Source of the DNA: Leptospira sp. GIMC2001
Lineage (GTDB): Bacteria > Spirochaetota > Leptospiria > Leptospirales > Leptospiraceae
Assembly: GCF_028462125.1 (NCBI RefSeq)
Contig: NZ_CP115468.1
Span: 710,001-774,000 of the forward strand
DNA: 64,000 nucleotides
Direction of reading: 5' to 3'
Shown here: piece by piece, positions 1-8,013 of the stretch
Position numbering within the stretch: the first letter of the stretch is position 1
How the letters are laid out: every line of letters begins with the position of its first letter
Notes under the pieces: generated by a model
What the model saw: only the letters and a program-made list of their open reading frames with translations
What the model was told of the DNA's origin: nothing
Database searches by the model: none
Position numbers and translations under genes: made by a program

Positions 1-127
1 CGAGGGAGCTTTTTTTGTGTACGAATGAAAAATGGTGCTGGGGAGCTTTTTGCGGGGGGAGTTTTGGGTTACAATGGATGAGAATCTGAAGTCAAAACTC
101 GTTTTGCTGTTCTATTGCTTCTTTGTG

Positions 128-408
128 TAGGTTATAGGGAAAGGTATTTAAAAGATAAATTTTCTTTTAAAGGATGCGAATTTTACGTTAATGAAAGATA
201 AATGGTATTCAAACCAATTCGATGATACGATTGAAATAAAAAATCATTATGGAATTGCTGCCTCATTATTTTACAAATAGATCAAAATGGTCGCCCAGCT
301 CCTTATATTTTAAAAAATCAGAATTACCGAAAATTTCAAGATTACAAAGTAATATTAGAAATGATTTTTGGCATTCTAAATATCCTTGATTATTTCAAAA
401 CCTATTAA
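128..408 (+). pseudogene. Frameshifted remnant of an unidentified gene
   Basis: Three overlapping frames look like one broken coding sequence. One frame reads YLKDKFSFKGCEFYVNER before a stop near 195. Another, from an ATG at 191, reads MKDKWYSNQFDDTIEIKNHY and ends at 280. The third picks up near 262 (LQIDQNGRPAPYILKNQ) and ends in [13 protein letters not shown] at 406-408. Each piece has protein-like composition and they follow one another in order, which suggests two or more frameshifts. The last codons overlap the 3' end of the convergent chemoreceptor gene. I do not recognise the family. Upstream (1-127) I see only G-rich tracts and a twice-repeated GGGAGCTTTTT motif. The alternative is chance open frames in AT-rich DNA. 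Confidence 0.3.
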
Positions 409-1970
409 GAATGATTTGCTAATCGTTCTGATTGTTTCGATAAACCGCTAACGGTTTCCCTAAGATGTGAAGTATTATCAGCCAATGAAGATGCAGATTG
501 TTCAATTGATACTAGTGCGCGAGACATTTCTTTGGTTCCAATCTTTTGTTCAGATGCAACAACTTCAAGTTGTTTAGAAAGAGAGAATAATTCTTGAAAT
601 GAGTTTAGAAACGAACTGTGAATCGTTCCTTGTTTCTGAACTTTAGTTTTGAGTTCTTTAAGGTTCGATACTAAAATTTCGAATCCTTTTTCTTGAACTC
701 CCATTTTTTCTTTTGTCTCTGATGCAGCAGAATTGCCACTCACAATTTGCTTCGCAGCCTGAGTTATAATATTAGAAATAAGTGATGCATTCTCTTGAGA
801 ACTATCAGCTAATTTGGCTACTTCTTGAGCTACTACAGCAAAACCCCTGCCGTGATCTCCAGCTCTTGCAGCTTCAATGGAAGCATTGAGTGCAAGTAAA
901 TTAGTTCTATCAGCGATGTCTCTTAAGATTTGGTTAACATCTTCTACTTTCTGGAAGCTCAACTTTATTTCTTCAAAATTTGAACTTACTGAATCCATCG
1001 CATTGGTTACCATTAAACTATATTGCTTCGACTCGTCCGTAGTTTGTTCAAGATTGTTAGTAGCTATATTTACTTCAGATAAAATTCTATCCATTACTGC
1101 GCTTTCTTGGTTCAGACCTTCAATTTTAGAAAATTGTGATTTTACGAAGTCACCTGCACTATTCATTGACGCAGCCAATTCTTCCATTGAAGCACTAATT
1201 TGTTCTACACTTGATACTTGAGTTTGGATTTCTGAATTGAGTGAATCCATAGACTCCATCATTTCTTGAACACTTTTATTTAAGGATTCTGCTTCTTTTT
1301 GAATATTTTGTTTCGTTGCATTCGCAGTATCAGATTTTCTACTTGCATCTTCTGCTGAAATAACTGCTTCCAGACTCGCGTTTGCCATAAATCTTACGAC
1401 TGAACTCATCATATGTACTCCACAGATCATTGCAATTGAATTAATGCCAATATAAGGTATTGAGAATTCGTTTGGACCTGTTGCGATAAATTTGATCTCA
1501 GCCCCACCGATTACAGCTAGATAAACATATGATAATATGCTAAAAATCGCAATATATCCCACCAATAATGTTATTCGATGAGATAAGAGAAATCCTGAAT
1601 AGATTACAACGAAAAATAAGGTAAGAATAACGAAAGGCAAATTAGCTATTGCAACCTTTTGTTCTGGTGTTATGGAAGTTATGACTACAATCGCAAAAAT
1701 ACTAGAATAAACTATTATATCAAGTAGTATAGAACCATACGCTAATCTAGGATAAAAACTTCCCCGTTTTGATAAGAAATATAAATATGCACCATAAATT
1801 ATTATAAATAACTCCAATATAGATAATGTAATAGTCATTGTCCTATCCGTGGTCGGTATTGCGAACATAAAGAAGAGATTGATTGATAACATTACAAAGG
1901 CAAAGACTAGGCGAATGTTGTTCGCAATCATACTCCCCTTTTCCAAATAGTTTGAATTATTTAAAGACAT
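405..1970 (-). CDS. Membrane methyl-accepting chemotaxis protein
   Basis: Chemoreceptor that would signal to CheA/CheW. The N-terminal ~195 residues hold about six hydrophobic segments (first around residues 18-40, last around 170-190) with only short loops, so there is no large periplasmic ligand domain; sensing is probably through the membrane region. The rest is a long coiled coil with the highly conserved MCP hairpin tip at about residues 357-395 ([15 protein letters not shown], then [18 protein letters not shown]). No C-terminal CheR-tethering pentapeptide is visible. A GGAG stands about 11 bases before the ATG at 1970. It is transcribed alone; no other chemotaxis gene lies in the window. 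Multi-spanning MCPs of this shape are known in Leptospira. The ligand cannot be predicted. Confidence 0.93.
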   Translation of the reverse strand: MSLNNSNYLEKGSMIANNIRLVFAFVMLSINLFFMFAIPTTDRTMTITLSILELFIIIYGAYLYFLSKRGSFYPRLAYGSILLDIIVYSSIFAIVVITSITPEQKVAIANLPFVILTLFFVVIYSGFLLSHRITLLVGYIAIFSILSYVYLAVIGGAEIKFIATGPNEFSIPYIGINSIAMICGVHMMSSVVRFMANASLEAVISAEDASRKSDTANATKQNIQKEAESLNKSVQEMMESMDSLNSEIQTQVSSVEQISASMEELAASMNSAGDFVKSQFSKIEGLNQESAVMDRILSEVNIATNNLEQTTDESKQYSLMVTNAMDSVSSNFEEIKLSFQKVEDVNQILRDIADRTNLLALNASIEAARAGDHGRGFAVVAQEVAKLADSSQENASLISNIITQAAKQIVSGNSAASETKEKMGVQEKGFEILVSNLKELKTKVQKQGTIHSSFLNSFQELFSLSKQLEVVASEQKIGTKEMSRALVSIEQSASSLADNTSHLRETVSGLSKQSERLANHS

Positions 1971-2131
1971 ACAATTGAATCTCCATAATTTTATGAGTTA
2001 AGGACTAGTCTCCATTTCATTGAAGGAATTTTACCCTAGATTTATCCTAAGATGAATTGTTGTTTATTTCGCAATGAAAAAATAATTATTTGATAGAAAA
2101 CATTTTTCTCGATGTGACATTCGGCCTACAT

Positions 2132-2146
2132 TGTACAAAATGTACA
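2132..2146. promoter_or_regulatory. TGTACA-AAA-TGTACA palindrome
   Basis: Two copies of the self-complementary hexamer TGTACA are separated by AAA, giving a 15-bp near-perfect palindrome about 160 bp upstream of the chemoreceptor start and 45 bp upstream of the degraded plus-strand frame at 2192. It could be a dimeric repressor operator. The rest of 1971-2191 is AT-rich and shows nothing else I can support. Confidence 0.25.
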
Positions 2147-2191
2147 GATCATATATATTTAATTAATTAATATCATTTTGGAACTAGCGTT

Positions 2192-2552
2192 ATGAAACCT
2201 TTGGCCGATTTGTTCAATTTGGATCAGGTTTCGAGTAGTTATTCTCTTTCGAAGTTAAAAATTAGTAATGGAAAGACGAATCGAAGTGTAAGGAAACAAT
2301 TTCAATTCTTCAATTTGATCAGCATTGAATTTTCAGTTTAAAAACCAAATCCATGATTATTTGCTTCAAATATCCATTAAAGATTTGGTTTCTTTATCCG
2401 ATGCTTCGAGATGGGTTTCTCGGAAAATGGAGTTTTTTGATTTAGTTATTTATAATATTCTAGTACAAGATTTGCCAGGTTTATATAAATCGGCTCTTTT
2501 GAGTAGTACCCTATCAAATAAAAACTATTCATTGTTTGTTTCCAGTCCATAG
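2192..2552 (+). pseudogene. Probable frameshifted remnant, unknown family
   Basis: An ATG at 2192 opens a 49-codon frame (MKPLADLFNLDQVSSSYSLS...) that stops at 2339-2341. A second frame entering at about 2325 continues with NQIHDYLLQISIKDLVSLSD, then ASRWVSRKMEFFDLV, to a stop at 2550-2552. The two frames overlap and read naturally as one protein with a single frameshift near 2325-2338. The last ~107 bases overlap the 3' end of the convergent exported-protein gene, so the true remnant may end near 2440. Family not recognised. No ribosome binding site is evident. Confidence 0.3.
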
Positions 2553-3564
2553 CTTTTGTCTCTCCCATGAAAGATTCACCGCCAGAATAAACCCGCGTAT
2601 TCCCTTTGGTTGAAATTTCTCCACTAGGCAGAATTCTAGACCTCTGCCAAGCCGTTGATCGCGCTAAGGATTTCCATAAATTTTGTTTCCAAGAAACGTC
2701 TTCACTTAGAATGGAAAAAAGATTCATACCAACATTGTTTGCCACTCCCTGATAGCTGCTGTCCCAACCGCCACCTTCTAAGAAATATCCATCCTTGGTT
2801 AATAAAGCAATAGCGAGAAATGCAAATTCTTTAGCCGCAAATTTAAGATCGTTTCTTCCTAACCAAGATCCCAAGCTATAGAAAGCCAATGCATCGAATA
2901 ATAAACGATTGGGTGCATTCTTGTCTCCTAGTTTAAGTACAGATTTTTGTGATAGTAGCCATGATGCGGACTGATTTAGTTTTGGACGAAGTAATTCGAT
3001 TCTAGATTTATAATTCGAGTTAGCGGACGAATTGTACCACTCGCTCTGTTGAAAATCAACCAAACCCAAACCAACTGATGATAAGAAGAATGAAACTCCA
3101 CTCGCTATATCTGCTGGATTCGGCTTTTGATCTTTTAAATTGTTCGGGATAGCTAACCTAAAGTTTCCATCTCCTTGCTGGTACTGAAACGAATACTCAA
3201 TTGATTTAATGGCTATGTCTAGCGCATCTACATCTTCGCTTGCCACTGCATAGTCTGCTAGCTGGGATATCGACATTTGAAATCGGACATGGAAGTATCC
3301 AGATTTATTCTTACTAAGTGCTCCATAATTGTCAGGCGATGCTATTTTTGCCAAACCCTTAATTATTGTAGGATCAAATTCTTTCAAGACTTGCAATCGA
3401 GTTTTTGGTTCATAATTTGTGAACTCTAAATCCTTAGTTGTGTTCGTATTGAAACTTTTCTGCTGAGATATCTTATTTTTTTCTACGCCTGAACATTCTG
3501 TTCCGAACAATGTAATGAGTAATACTAAAAAAAATTTCGAGGTTTGAATGATATTGTTTTTCAA
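2446..3564 (-). CDS. Exported protein of unknown function, possibly alpha-helical toroid
   Basis: 372 residues with an N-terminal signal segment (hydrophobic FFLVLLITLF, Cys at residue 24 in GTEC). The Cys could be a relaxed spirochaetal lipidation site but lacks a small residue before it, so lipoprotein status is uncertain. The mature part is mostly helical with regularly spaced aromatic and Gly-rich turns (ASWLLSQKS, LAFYSLGSWLGR, FLEGGGWDSSYQG, GYYSKEPIYINLAN). This resembles alpha/alpha-toroid enzymes of the polysaccharide-lyase/hydrolase type, but I see no catalytic signature to name one. The start is TTG at 3562-3564, supported by AAGGA about 9 bases upstream and the lack of a better ATG. 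Not in an operon. Confidence 0.7.
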   Translation of the reverse strand: MKNNIIQTSKFFLVLLITLFGTECSGVEKNKISQQKSFNTNTTKDLEFTNYEPKTRLQVLKEFDPTIIKGLAKIASPDNYGALSKNKSGYFHVRFQMSISQLADYAVASEDVDALDIAIKSIEYSFQYQQGDGNFRLAIPNNLKDQKPNPADIASGVSFFLSSVGLGLVDFQQSEWYNSSANSNYKSRIELLRPKLNQSASWLLSQKSVLKLGDKNAPNRLLFDALAFYSLGSWLGRNDLKFAAKEFAFLAIALLTKDGYFLEGGGWDSSYQGVANNVGMNLFSILSEDVSWKQNLWKSLARSTAWQRSRILPSGEISTKGNTRVYSGGESFMGETKAMDWKQTMNSFYLIGYYSKEPIYINLANLVLEYYK

Positions 3565-3840
3565 GAGTTGATCCTTTAATATTGTAATCGAATTTCGATT
3601 TTTTCCTTTATAAAATTAGTTGAGCTAGCTGAAAACGAATCTTAGATTGATATATTTAGATTTATGTTTTTTTTAAAAGTTAAATTATAAAAAAAATAAA
3701 TTCTATGGTAAATTTGAGAAATTAATATCCCGACAGGATGAAGAATAATCCTAATAGAATATTTTAAACTTCAATTTAGAATCAGAATCTGTTTGTTGAT
3801 TGAAACAAAGTTAAATTTCTTTGATTCAAATCATTGTTCG
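3565..3840. other. AT-rich intergenic stretch
   Basis: Very AT-rich spacer between the exported-protein gene start at 3564 and the degraded repeat-protein remnant. It must hold the promoter of the minus-strand gene. I see no coding frame, clear hairpin or repeat. Confidence 0.5.
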
Positions 3841-4168
3841 ACGTAGGCTAGTTCCCGAGAATTTGTGCAGATCGAACTGGTATTTGTGATCCAAAATAAT
3901 GCTTTCGTAGTATCCGAAAGACTTAACGTGACTTTTTCAATAGTTGTAGTTATCTCCGCAATTTAATAAAATAAGCAACGTACTGGTTGGATGAGTCGGT
4001 CGTATAAAATATATTTCCTAGCGATTCAGTGGTTGTCAATGTTAAAGACAGAGCTGAAGAAAATTCACCTGGCTCTGGCGTGAAGGTCGGCATTGCAATA
4101 TACAAAGAATTCCCACATTGTACTCGGACATAAAGGATCGGCGTCCGTCCCACTGTGCTAGTCACCAA
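3841..4168 (-). pseudogene. Remnant of a lipoprotein with chitobiase/FN3-like repeats
   Basis: Two out-of-frame pieces look like consecutive copies of the beta-sandwich module (CHB_HEX_C type) found in Leptospira surface proteins. The first (3950-4168) contains MPTFTPEPGEFSSALSLTLT followed by IFYTTDSSNQ, close to the typical P-x-F-P-x-G-x-Y...V-x-L...I-Y-Y-T-x-D-G pattern. The second (about 3841-3958, another frame) reads ITTTIEKVTLSLSDTTKALF then WITNTSS. There is no signal peptide or convincing start, and the frames are separated by stops, so this is a decayed fragment. The flanks, 3565-3840 and 4169-4380, carry nothing else I can support. Confidence 0.5.
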
Positions 4169-4380
4169 GGCTATTTCACTGATTTGTCTGGTGATTTTAT
4201 ATTAATAAATTAATATAAATACTAGTCTGAATAAAATAGAAATTTAAAAAAAATCATTTTATTAAGTGAGAAAATAAATTCTTGAGCCTCTTTTATCAAT
4301 CAGTTCATAAAAATTGTATACTAAACAAGAGAATTCTAAACTAATTGAATTTCTCAATCACGATCGCGCAGGAAATTCTT

Positions 4381-5244
4381 ATGATTCTTAAGTTTTTAAA
4401 ATGTATATTATTTATGATTTCAATTCATTTGATTACAAATTGCAATCAAATTGATACCATCCAATATTCTCCCAATCTCACGCCATCGGATTTTCTTTCA
4501 GGACAGCACTTCTGGCAGATACCGCTTGGGGAAAATGGTTTTGTCCTAAGTCAGCCAAGCTCCAGCTTTTTTGTATTTTTACTTAGCTTCTTTTATATTT
4601 ATGTAGGCTACCAATTCATTAGAGATCTTCGCGCTCAGAAATCTCGCTTATGGTGGGCGATCGGATTTTTCTTGACAGGCATTGCAGCGATCCTTGCCGG
4701 AATTTCCTACCAAGCTTTTGGTTATGAGTTAAAATGTTCTGGTCGAGAATACTGTCGTTGGACTACGTGGTGGGAAATAAATTATGAAATCCTACAAAAT
4801 GCTGGGATGAATGGGTTCTTGGTTGCTGCAGCTTATACAAATGCGAAAGGTTTATTCCGTAAAATCTTAATTGGATACTCACTTCTCAATACGATCGTTT
4901 ATTCTTGTTTAGTAATATACGGAGCGATTATTCCGATTCAATTTTTTATTTCCTTCGAGTTCTTGGAATTGTCTTGTCTGCCAGCAGTAGTTTTCTTCCT
5001 AGCAAGCTCTGCTTATGGGTATTTTACGAAGAAGGACAATATGAACTTAAACCTCTTAATTACTTGGTTACTCCTAATTCTTGTTATGATTGCTTATGTT
5101 GTGTCTTTAGAAATGGATCTTACTTCCTTGCTCTGGAATAAAGGCATCTGGTTTACAGAAAATGATGTGCTCCATGTCGGATTGATTTTTTGGGTTTGGT
5201 TTATTTGCAAAAAATTACCCGATAAAATCCAAGATCTGAACTAA
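4381..5244 (+). CDS. Multi-pass membrane lipoprotein, unknown function
   Basis: 287 residues if started at ATG 4381, preceded by a good AGGA about 8 bases upstream; an in-frame TTG at 4345 would add 12 polar residues ahead of the signal segment and is less likely. The N-terminus is a signal segment ending LITNC, a plausible spirochaetal lipobox. Seven or so hydrophobic helices follow (about residues 60-80, 88-108, 134-152, 157-177, 183-205, 212-235, 258-275). Conserved-looking polar residues sit in or next to the membrane segments (WWEINYEILQNAG; ENDVLHVGLI), which might form a metal or substrate site as in CREST-type hydrolases; that is inference. A neighbour in both directions is spaced by more than 200 bp, so it is monocistronic. 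Confidence 0.7.
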   Translation: MILKFLKCILFMISIHLITNCNQIDTIQYSPNLTPSDFLSGQHFWQIPLGENGFVLSQPSSSFFVFLLSFFYIYVGYQFIRDLRAQKSRLWWAIGFFLTGIAAILAGISYQAFGYELKCSGREYCRWTTWWEINYEILQNAGMNGFLVAAAYTNAKGLFRKILIGYSLLNTIVYSCLVIYGAIIPIQFFISFEFLELSCLPAVVFFLASSAYGYFTKKDNMNLNLLITWLLLILVMIAYVVSLEMDLTSLLWNKGIWFTENDVLHVGLIFWVWFICKKLPDKIQDLN

Positions 5245-5290
5245 ATTAATGCAAAATTCCCTGCGATTAGGAAGAGGATTTCAATCGTAT

Positions 5291-5380
5291 GGGACATAAT
5301 CCCCGAACGGAACAGATTGAACTATCAAAAGCGACATAATTGCATGCTAGCTATTATAACTTACTTATGGGACATAATCC
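5291..5380 (+). promoter_or_regulatory. Three spaced GACATAAT operator-like sites
   Basis: The octamer GACATAAT occurs at 5293-5300, 5333-5340 and 5371-5378, start-to-start distances of 40 and 38 bp (near four helical turns). The outer two share TATGGGACATAATCC. Each core CATAA is flanked by partly self-complementary arms: GGGA/TCCC at site 1, GCGA/TTGC at site 2, GGA/TCC at site 3. This is what a phased array of dimer-binding sites looks like. The array lies 114-203 bp upstream of the reductase-desaturase operon, so a lipid-responsive regulator is a reasonable guess. Confidence 0.5.
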
Positions 5381-5473
5381 TTTATAATCGGGCAATCGAG
5401 TCGAATCTACCTTCCTCAATTTTTTTTATAATTTCTTGAGGATTTTCGTATTTTTTTCTTGACAAATTCTCGC

Positions 5474-5479
5474 TATAAT
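5474..5479 (+). promoter_or_regulatory. TATAAT -10 box close to the reductase start
   Basis: A perfect TATAAT lies only 14 bases before the ATG at 5494, so a transcript started from it would have a leader of about 7 bases. That agrees with the absence of a Shine-Dalgarno sequence before this gene. A TTGACA at 5459-5464 is too near (9-bp spacer) to be its -35 element. Confidence 0.4.
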
Positions 5480-5493
5480 TAACACCATTAGCT

Positions 5494-6612
5494 ATGTCGA
5501 AAACTAACACTGTTTACCAAAAAACCTTCAATCAATTTACCCAATTTGTAGATATGTTCGCATATCCTCTCCGATTCTCTCATTACTTGGAGCTAATCAA
5601 TCCTCTCTGGACCAAACATGCTCTTCAAGCGAAAGTAGTAAAAGTATGGGACGAAACCAAAGACTCTCGCACGATCACACTCAAGCCTGGACGTGGATGG
5701 AGAAATCATAGAGCTGGCCAATTCATTCGAGTTGGTGTCCCGATCGGTGGGATGCGCCATACTAGGACTTACTCGATTTCCTCTGCTCCTGGCTCAAAAG
5801 ACGGCTGCATATCGATTACGGTTAAGGCAATTGATAATGGTCGTGTGTCTCATCATCTTGTGCGGGATCTGAAAGTTGGAAGTTTCTTACCAATCGGTGA
5901 TCCTCAAGGTGAATTTGTTCTACCAGATGCGATTCCAGTTCATCCTCTATTTATAACTGCGGGAAGTGGAATAACGCCTGTTATGGCAATGCTTCGGAAC
6001 TATTCTAAAGAATTTAGAGTTCTTCCTGATATTTCACATATCCATTATGCGCCTCATGCTTACGATGTGATTTTTGGAAAAGAACTGGACAATTTGTCCA
6101 AGAATCAGAAAAACTACAATCTCACTCGCATCTACACACGAGAGTTAGGTGAGAAAACTTCGAAAAAATTACACTTCAATCCGGAGCAATTGGAGACAAT
6201 CTGTCCAGATTGGCGAGATCGTGAAGTATGGGCATGTGGTCCTGCAAGCCTTTTGGATTCTTTAGAAGAGCATTGGGCAAAAGCTGGACTCTCTCGAAAT
6301 CTTCACACGGAACGTTTCCGAGCAAAATTGGCAGAGACTCCGACTGGAAGTATACTATCCGGAAAGGTAAATTTTACCAAAAGTGAAATTGATTATGATA
6401 CTGATGGTGTAACGAATCTTTTGCGAGTGGCAGAAGATGCAGGTCTCAATCCAGCGCATGGCTGTCGAATGGGAATCTGTCATGGCTGTGATTGCAAATT
6501 GGTATCAGGTTCGGTTCGTGATCTACGCAATGGATCAATCACTTCAGAACCAGGTCAGAATATTCAAATATGTGTAAGTGCATCAATAGGAGATGTTGAG
6601 GTAGAACTATGA
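5494..6612 (+). CDS. Flavodoxin/ferredoxin reductase with C-terminal 2Fe-2S domain (desaturase partner)
   Basis: Moves electrons from NADPH through FAD to a 2Fe-2S centre and on to the desaturase encoded next. Order: a short N-terminal extension (1-45), FAD-binding barrel (about 46-145, with RTYSISS), NAD(P)-binding domain (about 150-270, GSGITP and WACGP), and a plant-type ferredoxin domain at the end (CRMGICHGC, the C-x4-C-x2-C part of the ligand set, with the last Cys in QICVSAS). The gene overlaps the desaturase by four bases (ATGA), so the two are translationally coupled. Similar reductase-desaturase pairs supply acyl-CoA desaturases in Pseudomonas and Mycobacterium. A -10 box stands close to the start and an operator-like repeat array further upstream. 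Confidence 0.92.
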   Translation: MSKTNTVYQKTFNQFTQFVDMFAYPLRFSHYLELINPLWTKHALQAKVVKVWDETKDSRTITLKPGRGWRNHRAGQFIRVGVPIGGMRHTRTYSISSAPGSKDGCISITVKAIDNGRVSHHLVRDLKVGSFLPIGDPQGEFVLPDAIPVHPLFITAGSGITPVMAMLRNYSKEFRVLPDISHIHYAPHAYDVIFGKELDNLSKNQKNYNLTRIYTRELGEKTSKKLHFNPEQLETICPDWRDREVWACGPASLLDSLEEHWAKAGLSRNLHTERFRAKLAETPTGSILSGKVNFTKSEIDYDTDGVTNLLRVAEDAGLNPAHGCRMGICHGCDCKLVSGSVRDLRNGSITSEPGQNIQICVSASIGDVEVEL

Positions 6613-7775
6613 ACAAAGCAATGTTAAAACAAGAAGTAGGATTCCCCGTTCCTCTCAATGAGGCAGAAATCGAAGAATTCGGTCGCGAAGTTGAAGAGAT
6701 TCGAAACGAGATCATGGATTCACGTGGTGAACGAGATGCACGCTACATTCGTGGACTGATCAAAATCCAAAGATCAATGGCTTTGATTGGGCGAGTGATC
6801 ATTTTTGCTAGTATTGGATTCTTGCCTGAATGGGGTCATCAATTTGCAAGTTATCTATACTTTTTCCCAGTGATTGGGCTTGGTGTGCTAATGCTCGCCA
6901 CAGCGAAGATTCTAGAAAATATGGAAATTGGCCACAATATTTCTCATGCTCAATGGGATTGGATGAGAGATCCGAATATTCAATCGGGTAGTTGGGAATG
7001 GGATCATGCTGGTTCCTCTGATCTTTGGAAGCATTCACATAACGTGCGTCATCATACCTGGACCAATGTGTTCGGTAAAGATGCAGATGTTGCAGGATAC
7101 GGACTCCTTAGAATTTTCCCTGAACAGAAATGGACGAAATTCAATCTAGGAAATCCCATCTATGCTCTGTTACTTGCTCTGTTCTTTGAGTGGGGAGTTG
7201 CCATCCAAGAATTAGAATTGGGACTCGTTCTAACTGGTAAGAGAAAATTATCCAAGATGCGTCCAATTCTTCGCAAGTCTGGAATGAAAATGCTTCGCCA
7301 AATTCTCAAAGATTATATTTTATTTCCTTTGCTTGCCGGTCCTTTCTTCTTCTATGTCGCCGGAGCCAATGCGGTTGCTTGTATCTTAAGAAATCTATGG
7401 ACTTACATGATTATTTTCTGTGGACATTTCTCGGAAGGAGTTCATGTATTTTCTCGCAAACAAGTGGAGAACGAAACAAGATCGCATTGGTATGTGAGAC
7501 AACTTCTTGGATCGTGCAATATCAAGGGTGGAAAGCTATTTCATATCATGTCTGGCAATCTTAGCCATCAGATCGAGCATCATATGTTCCCTGATATGCC
7601 AAGCAATCGTTATCCAGAAATTGCTCCAAGAATTCAAGCACTCTGTGCTAGATTCAACCTTCCTTACAATACAGGAAGACTCAGTCGACAATTTGGAACA
7701 ACGATTATGCGAATCCTCAGAATGACTTTCCCTGGACCAAATCTAAAGACTAATGTAAAGCTTGCTCGGGCTTAA
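6609..7775 (+). CDS. Membrane fatty-acid (acyl-CoA/acyl-lipid) desaturase
   Basis: Di-iron integral-membrane desaturase that puts a cis double bond into acyl chains to control membrane fluidity. All three histidine boxes are visible: HNISH in the first (GHNISHAQWDW), HNVRHH in the second, and HQIEHHMFPDMP in the third. Hydrophobic spans lie around residues 58-100, 190-205 and 235-275, as expected. Length (388) is normal. The start codon overlaps the stop of the upstream 2Fe-2S reductase, which is almost certainly its electron donor. Regiospecificity cannot be read from the sequence; delta-9 is the usual activity of this reductase-linked group. Confidence 0.94.
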   Translation: MNKAMLKQEVGFPVPLNEAEIEEFGREVEEIRNEIMDSRGERDARYIRGLIKIQRSMALIGRVIIFASIGFLPEWGHQFASYLYFFPVIGLGVLMLATAKILENMEIGHNISHAQWDWMRDPNIQSGSWEWDHAGSSDLWKHSHNVRHHTWTNVFGKDADVAGYGLLRIFPEQKWTKFNLGNPIYALLLALFFEWGVAIQELELGLVLTGKRKLSKMRPILRKSGMKMLRQILKDYILFPLLAGPFFFYVAGANAVACILRNLWTYMIIFCGHFSEGVHVFSRKQVENETRSHWYVRQLLGSCNIKGGKLFHIMSGNLSHQIEHHMFPDMPSNRYPEIAPRIQALCARFNLPYNTGRLSRQFGTTIMRILRMTFPGPNLKTNVKLARA

Positions 7776-7792
7776 CATTTTCTTAATCATGA

Positions 7793-7824
7793 AATCTTCA
7801 AGCTTAGTATTAGGCTTGGAGATT
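7793..7824 (+). terminator. Hairpin after the desaturase
   Basis: AATCTTCAAGC pairs with GCTTGGAGATT around a 10-base loop; the 11-bp stem has one G-T pair. It starts 17 bases after the desaturase stop. The following run (TATTGATTTA) is T-rich but not a classic U-tract, so termination is probable rather than certain. Confidence 0.5.
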
Positions 7825-8013
7825 TATTGATTTACATCTCGAGAATAGGATTTATTCAATTAATTATTGAAAATTAATTTCTAAATTAAGATATCTTCCC
7901 GATCAACTTCTATGGAAAATCTCAAAAGATAGTCCGAATTGGAACCATGCTTATCTTATAAATTAAAAATTTCAATTGATTCATTCAGAGAAAAACGGAA
8001 ATCTGTTCCTTAG

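Noticed and set aside
877..1221. Open frame antisense to the chemoreceptor
   Set aside because: Falls inside the MCP signalling domain and has no ribosome binding site or protein-like pattern.
5459..5464. TTGACA as -35 box for the reductase promoter
   Set aside because: Only 9 bp from TATAAT, whereas about 17 bp is needed.
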